Assembly: GCA_000320545.1 (NCBI GenBank)
Contig: ADNK01003276.1
Span: 115,315-179,314, forward strand
DNA length: 64,000 nt
Origin: Bigelowiella natans CCMP2755
Lineage: Eukaryota; Cercozoa; Chlorarachniophyceae
Direction of reading: 5' to 3'
Shown: piece after piece, positions 52,134 through 63,760 of the stretch
Layout of the letters: every line of letters begins with the position of its first letter
Numbering within the stretch: position 1 is the stretch's first letter
Made by a program: the position numbers and the translations under genes
The notes under the pieces: model-generated
What the model was told of the DNA's origin: nothing
Databases searched by the model: none
What the model saw: the letters and a program-made list of their open reading frames with translations, nothing else

Positions 52134-53312
52134 ACGACTCGTAGACATTGAACATAAACGACTACGACATCTGGGCTCTACAGCACCAACGTTCAAGTTT
52201 GTACGAGCATATCAACGAGAGGAGGGGGAGGAGGCGAGAGCAACAATCACTACTACTCGGAAAACAGGATGACATCTACCATCATTGGTGGCGTTTCGGT
52301 CGAGAAGCATTCTTTAATGTAAAGGCTTTAGTGACTTGTTGGCGCATTGTTTCCCTATGATTATTAAAACGACGACTTCTATCATAGGGCTCACCGCCAT
52401 TGGTTGTAGTTGATCAAATTCTCTCCTCCTATCATAGGAATCACCGTCCTCGTAGGTCATCAATTTCTCTGGGAGAACATCCATACCAAGAGACTAAGGA
52501 TGGAGGATGTATCTGCATGTCACGTAGGTCAGTCGCTACTGTTAGTTATTATCACCTAATATTGATTAAGTTCTTCGGTTATTCGTTCATTGATTCTTCC
52601 TACGCTCCCCTCCTTTACATTAATTTGTTGTCAGATATGTTCGTGTTAAATCTGTCAACGATAAGCCACAAATTCCAGCTGAAGAGCGCAAAAAGCTCAA
52701 CATCAAAAACCTACACATATATGTACCTAGGCGCAATCGTTCATATTTAACATCTTTTCTGTCGGGCCATAATGTTATCTGTTGGTAGTAAGAAATATCT
52801 GTGTTATGATTGTTGCAGGATTCTGGGTGTGGAGGGAGAATTTATAAGCACATATTGCAAGGATCTTTGTGGCTAGTTCTGACCGAGATGACGCTTTATA
52901 TCTTCCTGGTTAACATTCTTTTTGGATGGTAAGTTGTCTACAGCTGAGCATTGTTGTTGTTTCTCTGTCGTCATAGCTTCTCAACGTTGATGCTGAAATT
53001 TCTGCTGCTGCGTATGTTAAACTTGCTGTGTTGTGGGATGGTGGTGATTCTAGCATATATTGGATATTGGGAGGATGCTGTGGAGGCGTAGAAGGAGGTT
53101 TCTGGGTATCAACGTCACCAATACCACCACCACGACGACTACTACTACTACTTACTACCACTATGTACTACTACTTCTACTACTACTACTACTACCTACT
53201 GCTGCTGCTGCGTCTGCTGCTTTACGGACGCATGTATATGTGTGTGACTGATGTGGCTGAGGAGACAATAGGAGTATGTTTTGCAAAAATGATAATTACA
53301 ACTCGTACTTTA

Positions 53313-53377
<65 letters not shown>

Positions 53378-53765
53378 CTATATCTTTGCATGGTAGGACG
53401 ACTTCAACTTCTCATTCCAAACGTTCACGACCGTCGGATACGGAACGGTTAGAAGTAGCAAAATTCATTACCATCAATATCATTATCATTATCATCAGCA
53501 TCAGTTACAACAGAGCATAGATTCCCCAAACAGATAAAGCCATAGTGAAGAAAATAGTATGGCGCATAGCAACAGCTCAGCATATTATAACATATAAAAT
53601 ATGCACATAATATAAATTAATAGATAAATGTATATATATTAATATCTAAATTATATCCGTGTGAAAACGATTTACTTGATTGGTTTTGCTGTGAATGGTG
53701 TCTTTGGCTAACTCCACTATCACTTTCCCGCTGGTTCTGTATGTACTTGTGACGCATAGACAGAC

Positions 53766-53812
<47 letters not shown>

Positions 53813-53950
53813 AAGAGAGAAAAGCCCTCTATTACAACCAATACAATCATCAGCTCTCCCCTCAAGGACCAGCTATTAATACTGTTGTATTCTTTCAAGG
53901 TCATCTTGGCAAATTTGCAGCCACTACATAGAAAGTGCAATATTATGTAC

Positions 53951-53991
<41 letters not shown>

Positions 53992-54103
53992 CCTCCTTCT
54001 TGTATCTGAACTTCTCCTCTATCTCTGCGTGATGGAGTATCTCTTATATTCTATTCCAGGAATCCATAATCTTATTATCACGACGATCTTTGCTGGTCAC
54101 CGT

Positions 54104-54177
<74 letters not shown>

Positions 54178-55899
54178 AAACTATTCTCTAGTGAAAGAAG
54201 TTGATGAATATTTTTTCCACATTCTTTCTGAAATTCCCACCCCCTTACTCTCTCCACGCTTCTGCCTCCCCCCTCGTCATCCATCTGTGTGTTTATCATT
54301 CTGTACATGATAAAGAATCAAGTTTCTCACTATTTTCATAATGTTGCATCATCACAGGCGTAGTATTCACCAAATTTATTCGTCCTAAATGGAAGTTTAA
54401 ATTTTCGGATGTGATGGTGGTAGGGCTTGCAATTTGTCGTGCATCCATTTTCCTTCACTTTAAAGGCATTGCTTCTTCCCGTCTCACAATTTTCTACTTC
54501 TGTTTCCTTTGTACAATCACCCAGTAAGAGAACGATTGTCTTCCTTCTACTGTTCTTTGATGTTTAGGTGCGCAATGTTCGATCTGTTCCCACTCTAGAG
54601 TTCCGATTTGGGAATGTAGAGGGCGCATACAACGATTTGCTCAACGTGACAGCAACCGCCTACCTGGGGCGCTTGTATGTAGTAGTGACAATTGTGTTTT
54701 TGTCGTTTTCCTATAACTTCGCATTTACATTTATATACGTGAGTACACGCACACACACACACACGCATATGAACGTAGATAATATACATTGTAACAGCAT
54801 GTGCTAAAATTAAGTAATTTTACTACTACAATTGTTACCAGTGAGACTGATCCTGACGGGCAGCGGTTTCATCCAACACACACGCTTGAGCTCGTAACAG
54901 AATGCAAGCACAGTGTGCGAGGAGTGTGGACCCTTCAGGTAGTAGTAGTATCACATTTATTCAGTGAGAGAGTGATTGCTTTACCTAAGAAGACGGTTTA
55001 CATGATCTTTTTTGGACTGAATTCAGCATCGGATAATGCCCAACACGCCGTTGTTCAATAGATCTGCCAAGGACATGGAAGAGGACAGAACCAATGTACT
55101 ACTACATCGTGTTTGTAACATTTAGTAGTGCATCGTTTGGCAGGAATATGAAGTCCTGCTGTTTGGTGAATATTTCGAATCATCCACAGTCATCATTGCC
55201 AACTCCTTTTCATCGTTACTACTATCGTGCACTATTTTCTACTTTTACTGCTTAAACTATTAAGATCCACGTGGCAGTAACGGGAATTGACCCCATTACT
55301 GAAGAGAGCGTATGTAAAATTATGCTCTACGAGGCCAAAGATGTTCTCTTTGGCTATCAATTTAAAGATCAGGTGGTAGATTGTTTAGGAACATACCTTC
55401 CGATGCTATAGCTATTTCCAAAATATGATGTTTGGATTTTTACTGGTTTAATAAACGATTGCACCATCAAGCTTGTGCGTTGTTTTACTAGGTGAAGTTC
55501 ATTCCAGAGAATTTCACACTGACATTTAATTATGCCAATCTCTCTGAAGTGGTAAATGTGTTTTAACGGATCGAAATTCCAGTCTATTCATTCTAGTTAT
55601 TCATTTGCGTATTGTAGGAGCCTGCATGGACGTATTATCCTGCAACAGCTGCTAAAAGGCATCCTGCAATAGCTGTTGATAGCGACAAAAGTACAAAATC
55701 GCATCATATCCAAATTTGTCGATCCTTTTCTCAGTACCCTTGTATTCTTGTACAAATCTCCCCGGTTTTTACAACAGATAACGGACAGAGTAGCAATGTT
55801 GGGGCTCGCATGGAAACAGAGAAAAGTCCTCTTAAAACCAGTGACATGACGAGGCGACGACAGCCCAAGTATGGAACATTGATTGCCGTAGAGAAGTAG
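52134..55899 (+). CDS. Inward-rectifier K+ channel (Kir/KirBac family), first exon not identified
   Basis: Two-TM potassium channel subunit. Exons in order: 52134-52200 (RLVDIEHKRLRHLG), 52635 to about 52725 (YVRVKSVNDKPQIPAEERKK), 52819-52928 (TM1, LWLVLTEMTLYIFLVNILF), 53397-53447 (pore helix and filter FNFSFQTFTTVGYGT), 53854-53898 (LSPQGPAINTVVFFQ), 54060-54095 (TM2, GIHNLIITTIFAG), 54358-54416 (VVFTKFIRPKWKFKFSDV), about 54569-54676 (PTLEFRFGNVEG), 54843-54938, 55266-55372 (HVAVTGIDPITEES, YEAKDVLFGY), 55494-55551 and a last exon from about 55620 to the stop at 55899. The filter TVGYG is K+-selective, and the FxKFIRP and LEFRFGN blocks match the Kir cytoplasmic domain. The final about 60 residues are Ser/Lys/Arg-rich and not recognised. 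The ATG is upstream of 52134 and not assigned. Confidence 0.85.
53427..53447 (+). other. K+ selectivity filter TTVGYGT
   Basis: Codons read T-T-V-G-Y-G-T at the end of an exon, in the context FQTFTTVGYGT. TxGYG is the signature of K+-selective pores. Confidence 0.95.
54109..54173 (+). repeat. (CA)n-(GA)n compound microsatellite
   Basis: CA run continuing directly into a GA run in a Kir intron, immediately downstream of the TM2 exon. Confidence 0.9.
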
Positions 55900-56688
55900 T
55901 CAGATGTTGACTATGCTATTGCAGTTTGGTCGTGCACAGCGCAGTAGGCTATAAGCAAAGGCCTGCTAAACATGTTTGACAGGTGTAATGATTTTCAATT
56001 ATTATCCTTATGTAGCAAGCTATGCAAAGCTGCGGCTACAGCGCTCATGTTGTACCTGCTAAACATGTACATGTGGGGTGCAACCGTACCAATGATACAT
56101 GCATGTAGCATAACAGCACGGAGTAGCGCTCTAGCTAATGACCTTCTTGAATTGCTATATAGATTGCGAGAGCTTATTATTTGGGGCTGCAACCGTTCAT
56201 AATCCAACAATGCATATGCATGTAGCTTGTACGTAGCAAACGTAGCGCTCTAGCTAGCTAATGGCCTCCTTTGTTTGGCCTGTCGCGCTTGCACATACGA
56301 CACATGTTCTCACGCACAGTGTTAGCACAGATGGCACCCCTATGTAATTTTCACAGCATGCATTGACCCATCGAATGACAGTATATCTTGCTATATTGCA
56401 AAACAAATGACAGCAAAGGGCTCTACATCGCACACATGCACGTACATGCGCCTTGCGAGACGCTAGATATAAATCATGTGGCCGCGCTATATCAGTCAAC
56501 GAGCAATAGGCATGCTTCTCTTGGTGTCCCCCCATAGCATCATTCAAGGATTATAACTGACTTTTTTTCAAGCAGAGATCGATAAAAATGCATGACTGCA
56601 CCGATAGGTGGCAGACAAGACAAGCAGTATTTGGGAGGAAGCAGTTCCGCAGATGAGTGATGTTCCAGCACGGGTCAGTTATGATTGC
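55900..56688. repeat. Intergenic region with a degenerate tandem repeat
   Basis: Between convergent Kir and COG2 genes. Two diverged units can be seen: about 56075-56150 and about 56178-56268. Both contain a GGGGTGCAACCGT-like word, ATGCATGTAGC and TAGCGCTCTAGCTA. A part near 56022-56062 resembles 11712-11752. No coding frame recognised. Confidence 0.6.
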
Positions 56689-58695
56689 TTACTTTTTAGT
56701 CATTATTAGCTGCTCGAGATCTTCCAATTCCTTCAACCTATAGTTTGACCCAAGTAAGACCCGGACTTGTGACGCAAAGGCAGTAATGTCCAACTGAAGC
56801 TGCAGACGAATCTTATCCGCATCAGACATGCTCTGTGATGACGATGATGAGGAGGATGATGATGCTGTTGATGCTTGTTGTTTTTTGTTTTTCTTGAGAC
56901 GTGATAGAATTGCTTCAGTTTTGGCGACAACTTGTAGAAGCTCCTTGGCGGTGACCACGTATTTACTGCACACTGAAGCAACAACAGCATCAGCTAGCCA
57001 TCTACAACATACATTTGCCCCCCCGGTGCCACCTCCTCTTTGCTGCTGCTGCTGCTGCTGTAGGTCCTCCTCTTTGTCTACTCCTTTTCCTTCTGCTGCA
57101 GCTGCTGCCAGCAGCAAGTGCTTCTTCAATGGCTCTAATACTGAGGATACGTAAGAGGAAGGGACTTTGGGAGCTGTTTCACCAGTCATACCTTTTTGTC
57201 ACAACAATACGATATGGATGCCATATATCATCATCATCTTGTAAGAAGATAAGAATTGAGAATGCTCTATTATTATTATTATGTGAATTCTTCCATTAGA
57301 CTTATGTGTTGTCTAATAATTCAATATAATTCTCCGCATTTACACAAACATCGCCCAAAATTTAGACTAAAGCAGATCGATCATTGCAAGCACCAGTGTC
57401 ACAGCAGCTAGTATACATTCATTTGCCAAAGCGACATCTTTGCAATATCTCTACCCATCATCACCATTATCATTATCATTATCATCATCATCATCTTCTT
57501 CTTAACTGTATTTGAGTTTAATCCTTGGAACTCCTACAGTAATGAATGCAAGACAATCTCGTGAAACCCTTGAGCTTATGCACGAAATACACCTACGCCG
57601 GGCCTCGTTTATTTGGCTGATGATGTCTTCCATTCCGCTCTCTATTAGCTTCTTTGTCTGCTTGAAATAAGGAGAACAAGGAGAAGAAGAAGAAGAAGAA
57701 GAAGAAGAAGAAGAAGAAGGGAACAGAACGACCGTTGCCAATTAACGTCTTATGTTGTCATTATCACCATCATCATCATCATCATCATCATCTTCATGCG
57801 AGTAAATTTTCTTTACTATTGACATATCAATTCATACTCTTATCCTCATAAGATATATTTATATATAGTATATATTGTATATTGTAATATGAGATTGTTG
57901 GGTTCACCAGTAGTAGCAACTACATACCTCCTCTTCCTCCTCTTCCTTACACTTATTAGCACCGTCCTCTTCATTTTTCGCCGTAGTAGTAGTAGTAGCA
58001 GCAGCAGTAGTAGTAGTAGTAGTAGTAGCAGCGATTGTGTGTTGAATGATGAGAGGGATCAGCCTGCTTTTGATAGCTTTTTCATTCAAAAGATCAATAT
58101 CTTTCTCCAAACTCAGCAAATCAGAAACCGAAGGCAAAGGTTTCCATGCACCACCAATAGTAGACGACGGTATGTTACTACGTGAAGAAGAAGAAGAAGA
58201 AGAAGAAGAAGAAGAAGAAGAAGAAGATTTATTCTCCTTGTTGTCGTTGTCTACTGGGGCTGCTGCTGCTGCAGCGGATGATGATGTTGTTGTTGTTGAT
58301 GATGATGATGATGTGATTGCTGTCTCTTCTGATCCTCCTCCTAATCCTTGAATAATCCAGCTTGTATATCTACAACAAGCACGAACAGGGTAGAGGGAGG
58401 AGGAGTAAGGCAGGGCAGCAGGAGGCACACACATAATGACAGTATTTTAAGTCGATGATGATGAATCATTGTTATTTTGTAACAAGTTCCTCTCATCATA
58501 CTAGGTAGTCATCATTATCGTCATCATCATCGTCGTCATCATTTGAGAAGGGGAGAGGAAGAAAAAGGAAAAATATACCTTCTTAACAACTGAATCGTTG
58601 CCTTGAAAAACCTAGTGTTGGTTGATAAATAGTAGCATCGTCGTCGTAATATGATCATGGTTCTCATAATCATCATCATCATAAAAATAATCATT

Positions 58696-58726
<31 letters not shown>

Positions 58727-58768
58727 CCTCTACTACTGCTACTACTATCACTACCACTACTACTACTG

Positions 58769-58799
<31 letters not shown>

Positions 58800-58949
58800 C
58801 ACTACTATTACTACCTGTGAGTTAGTTTCTCTATGAATATCCCCTTTTCCCAGCACCTAAAGACAGCCTTATACACTTGATGTGATGCCGTCATCGTGAA
58901 GAAGAAGACCTCAGATCGTTGCTGCTGCGCATCTTTCTTTTCTCCCAAA

Positions 58950-58981
<32 letters not shown>

Positions 58982-59084
58982 AGCTCGTCGCTTTTGTGGT
59001 TTGTGTGTGACTGCTGCTTCAAGCCCCTTCCGGATATCCTGAAATCTGAACAAGAAGGAGAAGAACAAGAAGAAGAAGAAAAAG

Positions 59085-59121
<37 letters not shown>

Positions 59122-59688
59122 GTGTAGGTTAGCCGTGCCCCTAAGAGCAGCACATGGCGTTAGTAGTTGCTATTACGAGTACTACCGTAGTTGGAAGTAT
59201 ACAGAAAGACTCCACTTGGATTGAAAGTGACCAATTAGCCTTGATGTCATCAAACGCTGTTTTCTGACCCTGTCCGGACAAAGATCTTGCAGGGCCTTTA
59301 GCAATTGCTGACATGCGGAATACCTAATCGAGTACATTCAGGGAGGAGGAGGAAGAGGAGGAGGAGAGAGGACAATATTACTTGATCATCGTCATCATCA
59401 TCAGCATCATGAAGAAGTAGCAGAAGCAGCAGTTTGATCATGATCATCATCATCATGAAGCAGTAGCAGAAGCAGCAGTTTGATCATGATCATCATCATC
59501 ATGAAGCAGGCTGCCAGTAGTAGTACGGTGTGGTTAATGATTAGTCGATATAGCATGATTGCTATACGGATGATGATGATGATGATGATGATGATGAGGC
59601 GGATGGATTGTAACGATATCAATAAATATACTGCTTCTTATATCTCTGTCTGTCTATTTGCATGCATGCATGTGTGTGTATGTGAGTA

Positions 59689-59723
<35 letters not shown>

Positions 59724-60517
59724 CAAGGAGTAGTACTATTAATATTACCTTCCAAAGAATCTGTCTGGGAGATATGGTGCGAAGAACTCGCTGCCTCCAG
59801 CATCTTCAAGGGCGGGGAGAATCTCAGCAGCGATCGATTTGGTGACAAAGCTGAAGGCCGTGAGAGGAAAGAGGGTTGCGTCCAACACACTTTGGCAACG
59901 AGATGACACAGATGATATCACCATCTGGAATAAATGCTGCAGGGTGCACGCATCTTCAAAGTGAAAGTGTTGCTGGTGGTGGTGCTGCTGCTGCTTTTGT
60001 TCGCCGGTAGCAGCAGCTTGATCGCAGGATAAGGAGGAAGGGGAGGAGAAGGAGGAAGAGGAGGAGGAAGAGGAGGGAGGAACATCTCCCTTAGCTCTCT
60101 TTTTGCTCTTGTTCTTCTTGTTCTTGTTGTTATTGTTGTTGTTGTTATTGCTGTTCGTACTACTCATTTTGGATAAATGACCATCATCATCATCACCACC
60201 ACCACCACCATCTTCCTGCAGAAGAGCTTTGATGATGTCTTTGGTAATGGCTGTTTTGATTATAGGTTTGACAACATGTTCTCTCAGTGTGCTTTCTGCG
60301 AGTTCAATCTTATCCAAAGAGATGAAGCAGCGCAAACACTGAGCAATTACCTGGAACAAATTAACATCGGAAGAACAAAAAGAAGAAGATCAACAACAAC
60401 AAAATAGAGAAATGTGAAATGAAAGACCGGCCAAGCAGTATCATTTATGTTTTTCAGTATGTGCGTGTCTCTACTGCTGGGGCTAGGGCTGGTAGTTTTG
60501 ATTCTTAACTTAATTCT

Positions 60518-60565
<48 letters not shown>

Positions 60566-62512
60566 TGCTACCATAGCTGACTGACCTCTTGCGGCACCAA
60601 GATGATGTCTTCTTGCTGCAGAATCATCACATCGACAAATGTCCTTTTCAGAAGTTTGAGCATGCGCTCTTCCAGTTCAGGAATTACGCTCTGAATAATA
60701 GAGAATCAAAGGGGGGGGGGGGGGAAGGGAAAAATAAGATTTTACAAAAGTCCGATATTCAATAAAATTTTGTATATGTATTTGTGTCGTTTGATTATTA
60801 GTGTAGTTGAATGGAAGGAGGAAGCGGTGGCGATTAAATCTCAAAATGTAGTAGTAGTAACAATATTTGATCAATCATGTGGATTGAATACAACTAAAAA
60901 CACAGCAATAGCACCTGGATATCCTTTGAAATCTTAAATCTCTTCGTTCTCTCCGTGTCAACCTTAAGTCTTGTTATTTCTCTGCTGATGCGCTCTAGAA
61001 ATGCTGAAACTCTACGAATAAAAAATAGTCTTTGCTGCTGGTGCTGTTGTTGGTCAACAGCACCATCATCGTCGTCGCCTTCTTCGCCGCTCTTTCTACT
61101 ACCACCGTTGTTATTTTTTTCGAACAAAAAATCTTTTGTTGTACTCTTCCTCCTAAGGATTTTCTCTGACAGCATTTGGTGGTAGTTCTCCACCAAAGTA
61201 GCCCCCCCTTTCTCTCTTTCTCCTGCTCCCTTCACAATTCCTGCATTTCTCATCACCATTTTCCCTTCATTTTCAAATTTAGTTTTCGCTTCGGTTGCAA
61301 CCGTCTGTTCTCCCTTGGAAAAGACGCTATTTGTTGCTGATTCACCAGTCACTGCTGCTGCTGCTGCTGCTGGCGATGATGATGATGATGATGATAATGA
61401 TGATGATGAAAAGGGATTCTCGGCAACCTGGGATATAGCATCATTACAATCTTCAATGCATGTAACATCCACTGAAAAAATCTCTTTCTTCTCCAGATCA
61501 TCTCTTCGATGGTGCCATCATATGCGTTTCAAATGGATGATTACACACATAAAAGTTGAATCTTCTTTCGTTTGGGTGTTTATGGTTGTCTTACATCCAG
61601 AAGTCGTTTAACTTTATCGAAGGTTTCCACTGCATCTTTGAGGATAAGAAGAACTTTTTTCTTCCTTGCAACTGCCTTTTGTCGTTCTGATGCATTCTCA
61701 AAACGCTTTACCACCTGCCGAATGAAGGAAGAAGGAATAATTTTTCTTGTAGGGAAAAACTGACATAAACATAATCAAAGATGAATAACCAACCGTTTGG
61801 ATTAATTTGTAGACATGTTCCATTTGAGAGTGGACTGACGAAAGTTCTCGAGAGGTGCCATCTACAGAATCACTGCGAGAGAATGATGATAATAAAGCAC
61901 AATGTGCCAAGGTATAGACATCATCGACATAAGATGGGAAGAAAGACTCAACCTTGTTCCTGTGAGCATCGTCGGAAGGCCGATGAAGTCACGGTAATTA
62001 GAATTGAGCAAATCTATCAACCGGTTTTGCAGGGAGATCTGTAGATATTGGTGGTGAATGACGACATCCTTAGCTGTCTCATGAAGTGTTTCATGATTAA
62101 AATCGCTCTATTTTCGCCTTCCTCCATATTTGATAGTAGCGAGAGCGACGGCAGCAGCCAGGAGTATCTCAGCTGCCGCTCTTATTTTTTGCATTGCCAG
62201 GAGTATCTCAGCCGCTGCTCTTATTTTTTGCATTATTAAACGAACACACCTTTGCCCCTCTCAACTCATTTCTGAGTCCTTTGAGTGCGACCTGGGGATC
62301 CACAATAGACTCTGGCTTTTTCATGAAATTCTTTAATTATTCAATAAAGAAGAATTAAAACCGAGGACGTAGCGTTGTAGATTTCGATGACAGAGTTTAA
62401 CCTCAAGGAAAGTTTCAAGCTCAAAGGGCTGGTCCGTGTTTTCTGCAAACATTCTGAGCTGTGGTGGTAGCCCAGCATCGTCGTCTTTGGCCGTGCTTTT
62501 CTCGTCCGCCAT
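56689..62512 (-). CDS. COG2: Conserved oligomeric Golgi complex subunit 2
   Basis: COG2 is a lobe-A subunit of the COG tethering complex for retrograde vesicle transport in the Golgi. Minus-strand exons: 62512-62402 (MADEKSTAKDDDAGLPPQLR), about 62330-62254 (ESIVDPQVALKGLRNELRG), about 62040-61960 (SLQNRLIDLLNSNYRDFIGL, like the family's INxDYxDFVxLS), about 61900-61800, 61710-61600 (KAVARKKKVLLILKDAVETF), a long low-complexity exon near 61470-60915, 60690-60585 (LKLLKRTFVDVMILQQEDI), 60355-59745 (IELAESTLREHVVKPIIKTA), 59325-59233, about 59050-58815, and near 58605, 58375-57930 and 57660-57505. The final exon (about 57189-56689) contains MSDADKIRLQLQLDITAFAS, the conserved C-terminal COG2 signature. 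Ser, Thr, Ala, Gln and Asn homopolymer stretches interrupt the conserved blocks, so the protein is longer than usual. Confidence 0.85.
59408..59500 (+). repeat. 46-bp tandem duplication in COG2 intron
   Basis: Copies 59408-59453 and 59454-59500 are almost identical (one changed base near the start). They combine GCAGCA and ATCATC triplets. Confidence 0.9.
60522..60561 (+). repeat. (GA)n microsatellite, CT on the coding strand of COG2
   Basis: GA run in a COG2 intron; on the transcribed-gene sense strand it is a CT tract upstream of the acceptor of the next exon (about 60355). Confidence 0.9.
62157..62234 (+). repeat. 39-bp tandem duplication in COG2 intron
   Basis: Copies 62157-62195 and 62196-62234 differ at only two positions. 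They lie in the intron between the second and third recognised COG2 exons. Confidence 0.95.
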
Positions 62513-62769
62513 ATTAAATCGGAGATAGAGATGCTAATAGATGACCAGGATAGCAAAAAAGCAGCAAAAAGAAAAATGATTGGAGTTCACGGGTGGTTAT
62601 GCAATTTTATTCTAGTCCTCCCCAGGCCTTACACACAGGCAAAGTGGTTTGCGTTGGATCATGTGTTATTTTTGAACATTAGTTGTACTTCCCCGCCTAC
62701 TCCCTCTTTTCCTTTGCATTGCGAGACGCACTTCACCTGTGACTCTTCCCTCCTGATGAGAAGCTCCTT
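62513..62769. other. Upstream region of COG2
   Basis: About 260 bp 5' of the COG2 start codon (gene on minus strand). AT-rich near the gene, no recognised coding exon. It presumably holds the COG2 promoter, but no motif is clear. Confidence 0.4.
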
Positions 62770-62780
62770 CGTCGTCGTCG

Positions 62781-62857
<77 letters not shown>
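62770..62857 (+). repeat. (GTT)n triplet microsatellite
   Basis: Long, almost perfect GTT run preceded by a short GTC run. It separates the COG2 upstream region from the compositionally different right end of the window. Confidence 0.95.
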
Positions 62858-63590
62858 ATGATTGATGGGTGATAATACGACTAATATTGTTACTAGATTT
62901 AACTATAGCTGGGAAGTCAAGGATGCGACTACCAACTTGCGATCAACTGACATGTGCGATTTCGGTGAAAAAATGCACAAACGAGTGTTGTGGGCCTGCG
63001 ATGCAAGTTCACGTTCATTGTGTCAACGTGCAAGCAATGCAACTCCAACCACAACGCACAATGCACAGCACGGCTTCATCTTCTGGAACAATTCCTGACT
63101 TTTTTTTGTTTTTTCCCCAAAAATTGTCACCACCTCTAGACCTGCGTGCTGATCTTGGCAACTGGCCGTCAGAGCTAGGTGCGACCATGCACAAGTTGCT
63201 GTGCTGACCAACCAAGCTGCACTTGGATGCGTCAGACGGTCTCCGAACTCGTCTCTGAACCTCTGGATGAAAGTCAGGACGTCAGCGTGGCTCCAGAGAG
63301 CAGCATGGCTGGTGCACAACAGCGTGCGAGTGACACAATCACCCGGGACGGGAGAGCACCTCTGATCAACCACGTCCACCTGGGTTTCCTGGGAGACCAC
63401 TTGAACACTGCTAGCCTGGTGGCTGTGGAGCTTCGTTTTTCAGCGGGCTTGCGGTAGCTGCTTAGCTTTTGTGCGCGGGACTGTGCTGATGTCACTGAGT
63501 GTCAACACGCGGTCCTGTGTGCGTTTGAATTGTGTTGATGACTTGTGACTTGCGCTGCATGCATGTGCGCATTGGGTTCCGGCGCATTCG
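62858..63590. other. Compositionally distinct region without recognised gene
   Basis: GC-richer and TG/CA-rich sequence, free of microsatellites and similar in feel to 11239-12993. Open frames of about 90-125 codons exist on both strands (for example minus 63400-63023), but none is recognised as a known protein. It could be part of a mobile or decayed element or the edge of a gene beyond the window. Confidence 0.4.
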
Positions 63591-63760
63591 CGAAGATTCT
63601 CGAATCTTCCAGAATTCTCTCGAATTCTCTGGAAGATTCTCGAAGCTTCCGGAATGCTCTCGAAGATTCTGGAAGATTCTCGAATCTTCCGGAATGTTCT
63701 CGAAGCTTCTGGAAGATTCTCGAAGCTTCTCGAAGATTCCCGAAGTTCTGAGAACTTCCA
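63591..63760. promoter_or_regulatory. Array of 17 phased 10-bp heat-shock-element-like modules
   Basis: Seventeen consecutive 10-bp blocks each begin nGAA. Twelve are perfect nGAAnnTTCn palindromes (for example CGAAGATTCT, CGAATCTTCC, CGAAGCTTCT, GGAAGATTCT); the others keep GAA but have a changed TTC half. Alternating nGAAn/nTTCn pentamers in head-to-tail phase are the defining structure of the eukaryotic heat shock element, bound by HSF trimers. Three pentamers are enough for one trimer; this array has more than thirty. Function is inferred. It could alternatively be a palindromic minisatellite with no regulatory role. Confidence 0.7.

Noticed and set aside
62531-62872. 113-codon open frame with a long Val run
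   Set aside because: The run is the translation of the GTT microsatellite; the rest has no recognised content.
63591-63760. CRISPR array
   Set aside because: Units are 10 bp, contiguous and palindromic with no spacers; the host is a eukaryote.
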